Source: Anarhynchus alexandrinus (Eukaryota > Chordata > Aves > Charadriiformes > Charadriidae). Taken from it: a DNA stretch of 64,000 nt. The stretch spans positions 5,580,522 through 5,644,521 of the forward strand of contig VUYV01000010.1 of NCBI GenBank assembly GCA_008711295.1, in the 5' to 3' direction. Positions 61,901-64,000 of this stretch are shown one piece after another. The notes beneath the pieces were generated by a model that saw nothing but the letters and a program-made list of their open reading frames with translations, ran no database searches and was not told the DNA's origin. Position numbers and translations under genes: made by a program. Each line of letters opens with the position of its first letter. Positions within the stretch are counted from its first letter, which is position 1.

Positions 61901-64000
61901 TGGCGCAACAGCTGATAAGGATAAGGGATTTCATTACAGAGTTAGAAACATGTTGACAAAATGAAAATTAACAAGTGTTTCATCAGAGCTTGTCTGGAAG
62001 ACAGTGTTGTTCCTGGTGACCAAACGAATTTCCTCTAGGGCTCTTCCTGACTCTTGTTGAGTCCTTTTCAACATGCTGCTTCACTGAACTGACCTGAGGA
62101 TATTTCACAGCTTTTAGGAGGGCGGTTCTGAATTCACTGAGAAACACCCTGTTTCTCATGCTAGGACGCTCTTTCTGGTCACACCATACAAATCTTGTAC
62201 TATTAAAAGTACCACTGAACAGTTCTTGACTGCCAAGCCACCCTTAGCAGATGATTAACTTTGAATAGACACCACAGGTGGGGATGCCTCTAACTATCCC
62301 ATGCAACCATTACTCACATGCCAGACAAATACAAGAACAGCTGAAACATGGCAACATCATCATTTAAAAACAGCAGCATTAGTAACTGTTGTTCCCTATT
62401 ACAGGATGCTCTAAGGGCTCTCAAGAGTCCCAGAGTCTCTTATCAAACTTGCAGGTTTGACAAAGCATATTGAAATTTGCAGAGCAAAGGCTGTGCTTTG
62501 GACACATGAGGGTCTCCAAGCACTTGGAATTTTGCCTCTAAAACACTGAGTTTGCTCTTGAAAAATCCCTTCCCATTTGATTTCCAAAGCATATACGTCT
62601 GTAACAAGCTAATGCGCATAAAGAGAGCAAAGGTTTGGGCTTTTTACTTTTCCTTGTCTTAAGGCAACATATACAGCCAGTGTTTAGATCAATGCAGGGT
62701 GAGCTGGGTCCTTTGGTCAGGGCTCTGCTAGAATCAAAGACGTGACACACTCCTGCATACGCCTGTGCTTCATCCTGCTCCTCGAAAGGCCAGATCCATC
62801 CCCTCGTGGTTCTCTGCCCAGCAGTAACATGTGCCCTCTCCCGTTACCCATGGCAGCCCAAGCGAACAATGTCAAATGGCACATGTTTTATTCAATATGC
62901 CCACAAATGTATCGGCAGAAACATTGCTCTGAGCTTTTTACAAAGGCTCTGTAGGGAAATACATACTAGACCGGGAAAGAAGCAGTTCCTCTAACATATG
63001 CTAATATGAGAGGGGCTGGAGCTCTATTCTGCTGAAGGAGGTCACAGACAGCTCAGTGTTTCCCTTGGTATCAGGTGTTAATCTTATCATTGTTACAGCT
63101 GACATGGTCTGAAACCAAATTAGCCTTTGTTTGGGCAGGAGCTGTGGAGTTGGCGCTTTCTTTGCATGCCTTTGTCTTTCGGCTCTGTTATTGTGTGATT
63201 TCACCAGGGTCTCTGAATGTGCTTGGTTTTAAAAAAGGCCTCAGGATCAGCTGCCCTAGTGAAATTCAGGAATTACTGCAATAATCCAGAAAAAAGAAAG
63301 GATTCTGGGTTTATATTGGTGAGCAGAATTTGGTCCCTTGCATTTGAAAACAACAGAGCTTTGTCTTCCTTTCAGTTTTCCCTTATCTAGCTTGAGATTC
63401 TTTGAGTGCCAAAAATAATATTGCATATTACTGCCAGAACATTTATCTTCTCTTTGAGCTCATTTCAGAGAAGGGATTTGTTCAGGAGGGCCTGAGAGGG
63501 GAAGAAGGCTATGTTTTTAAAGCTCATCTTCATCTCTAGTCTCAGTGTTTTGTAAGTTAAAAAGACAAATCAGAAAAAGACAAAGTCACTCACACACACC
63601 GAGGGAGGTACCAATTTATCTTCAGACAACACAACCTCTATTTAATTTTCTATCCAGACACCCCAGCACCCTTTGCCGAAGTGTTGCATGTATATGGGGC
63701 TCAATGAGGTTGTGGGAGGAAAGCATTTTTCTGCTGCTAATAGCAATACCTTAGTGTCACTCATGATTTATAGCCAGCAAAGAATGCTTTTTCTGGTCTA
63801 TGTTCTGCTCAGCGTAATGAGTACAGAAGGAATAGTGCGGATGCCTCATGGAGCTCACAGGAGGAGATCTTCATTAGTTCAGTCCTCTCCAGTGTGGTAG
63901 CAAAGACTGTGAACATTAGAGGAGAATGCGTTTTGTTTATAACTAGCTTATTGAAGTGCACAAGCATGGAGATGTGACCGTGTCACTCTGCTAACGTGTC
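58960..64000. other. Downstream region without a recognised gene
   Basis: The sequence is AT-richer than the left half of the window. Open frames are short and resemble no known protein. Stretches around 62840-62950 and 63070-63270 look like possible conserved non-coding sequence by texture (balanced composition, few CpG, homeodomain- and octamer-like words such as TTTGCATG), but conservation could not be tested. No RNA gene or transposon was recognised. Confidence 0.5.

Overview
This window looks like nuclear DNA from a bird, most likely a gene-dense, GC-rich microchromosome. The evidence is split vertebrate-type exons with consensus GT-AG sites, CpG-rich promoters, almost no interspersed repeats apart from one truncated CR1 LINE tail (the characteristic avian/reptilian retroposon), and three genes whose combination points to the avian counterpart of human 5q (chicken chromosome 13). 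No prokaryotic, plasmid, phage or CRISPR features were seen. Most long open frames here are GC-rich or repeat-derived noise, not genes.

Layout. (1) Positions 1-26881 hold the 5' end of FLT4 (VEGF receptor 3) on the minus strand. Coding exon 1 (signal peptide) is at 26824-26881 and exon 2 at 4715-4811, separated by a 22-kb first intron; the gene runs off the left edge. A CpG-rich promoter with GC-rich tandem repeats surrounds exon 1. (2) About 27.1-31.4 kb is intergenic and includes a CA/TG-rich tandem repeat. (3) Positions 32082-36977 (minus) carry a complete six-exon TRIM-family gene. Joining the exons gives one unbroken 427-residue reading frame with a C3HC4 RING, a coiled coil and a PRY/SPRY domain, but no B-box. 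Its likely CpG promoter lies at 37.3-37.9 kb and abuts a 10-bp/5-bp satellite (37.9-38.4 kb). (4) About 38.5-55.8 kb is a 17-kb stretch in which I recognise no gene; it contains an (ATGGG)n array and an AT-rich block resembling a conserved regulatory element. (5) About 55.8-56.4 kb holds interspersed-repeat material including the CR1 tail. (6) Positions 57609-58772 (plus) encode an intact Y2-subfamily neuropeptide Y receptor in a single coding exon, most likely NPY7R. (7) From 58.9 kb to the right end is AT-richer DNA with no recognised gene.

The three genes do not form a pathway: one is a lymphangiogenic receptor tyrosine kinase, one a putative E3 ubiquitin ligase, and one a peptide-hormone GPCR. 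What they share is linkage. FLT4 beside a Y2-type receptor supports calling the receptor Y7 rather than Y2, because avian Y2 lies in another paralogous block. I found no convincing new biological system. The most interesting items are the B-box-less TRIM gene with a 20-nt micro-exon, the receptor paralogue lost from mammals, and several local tandem repeats next to promoters.
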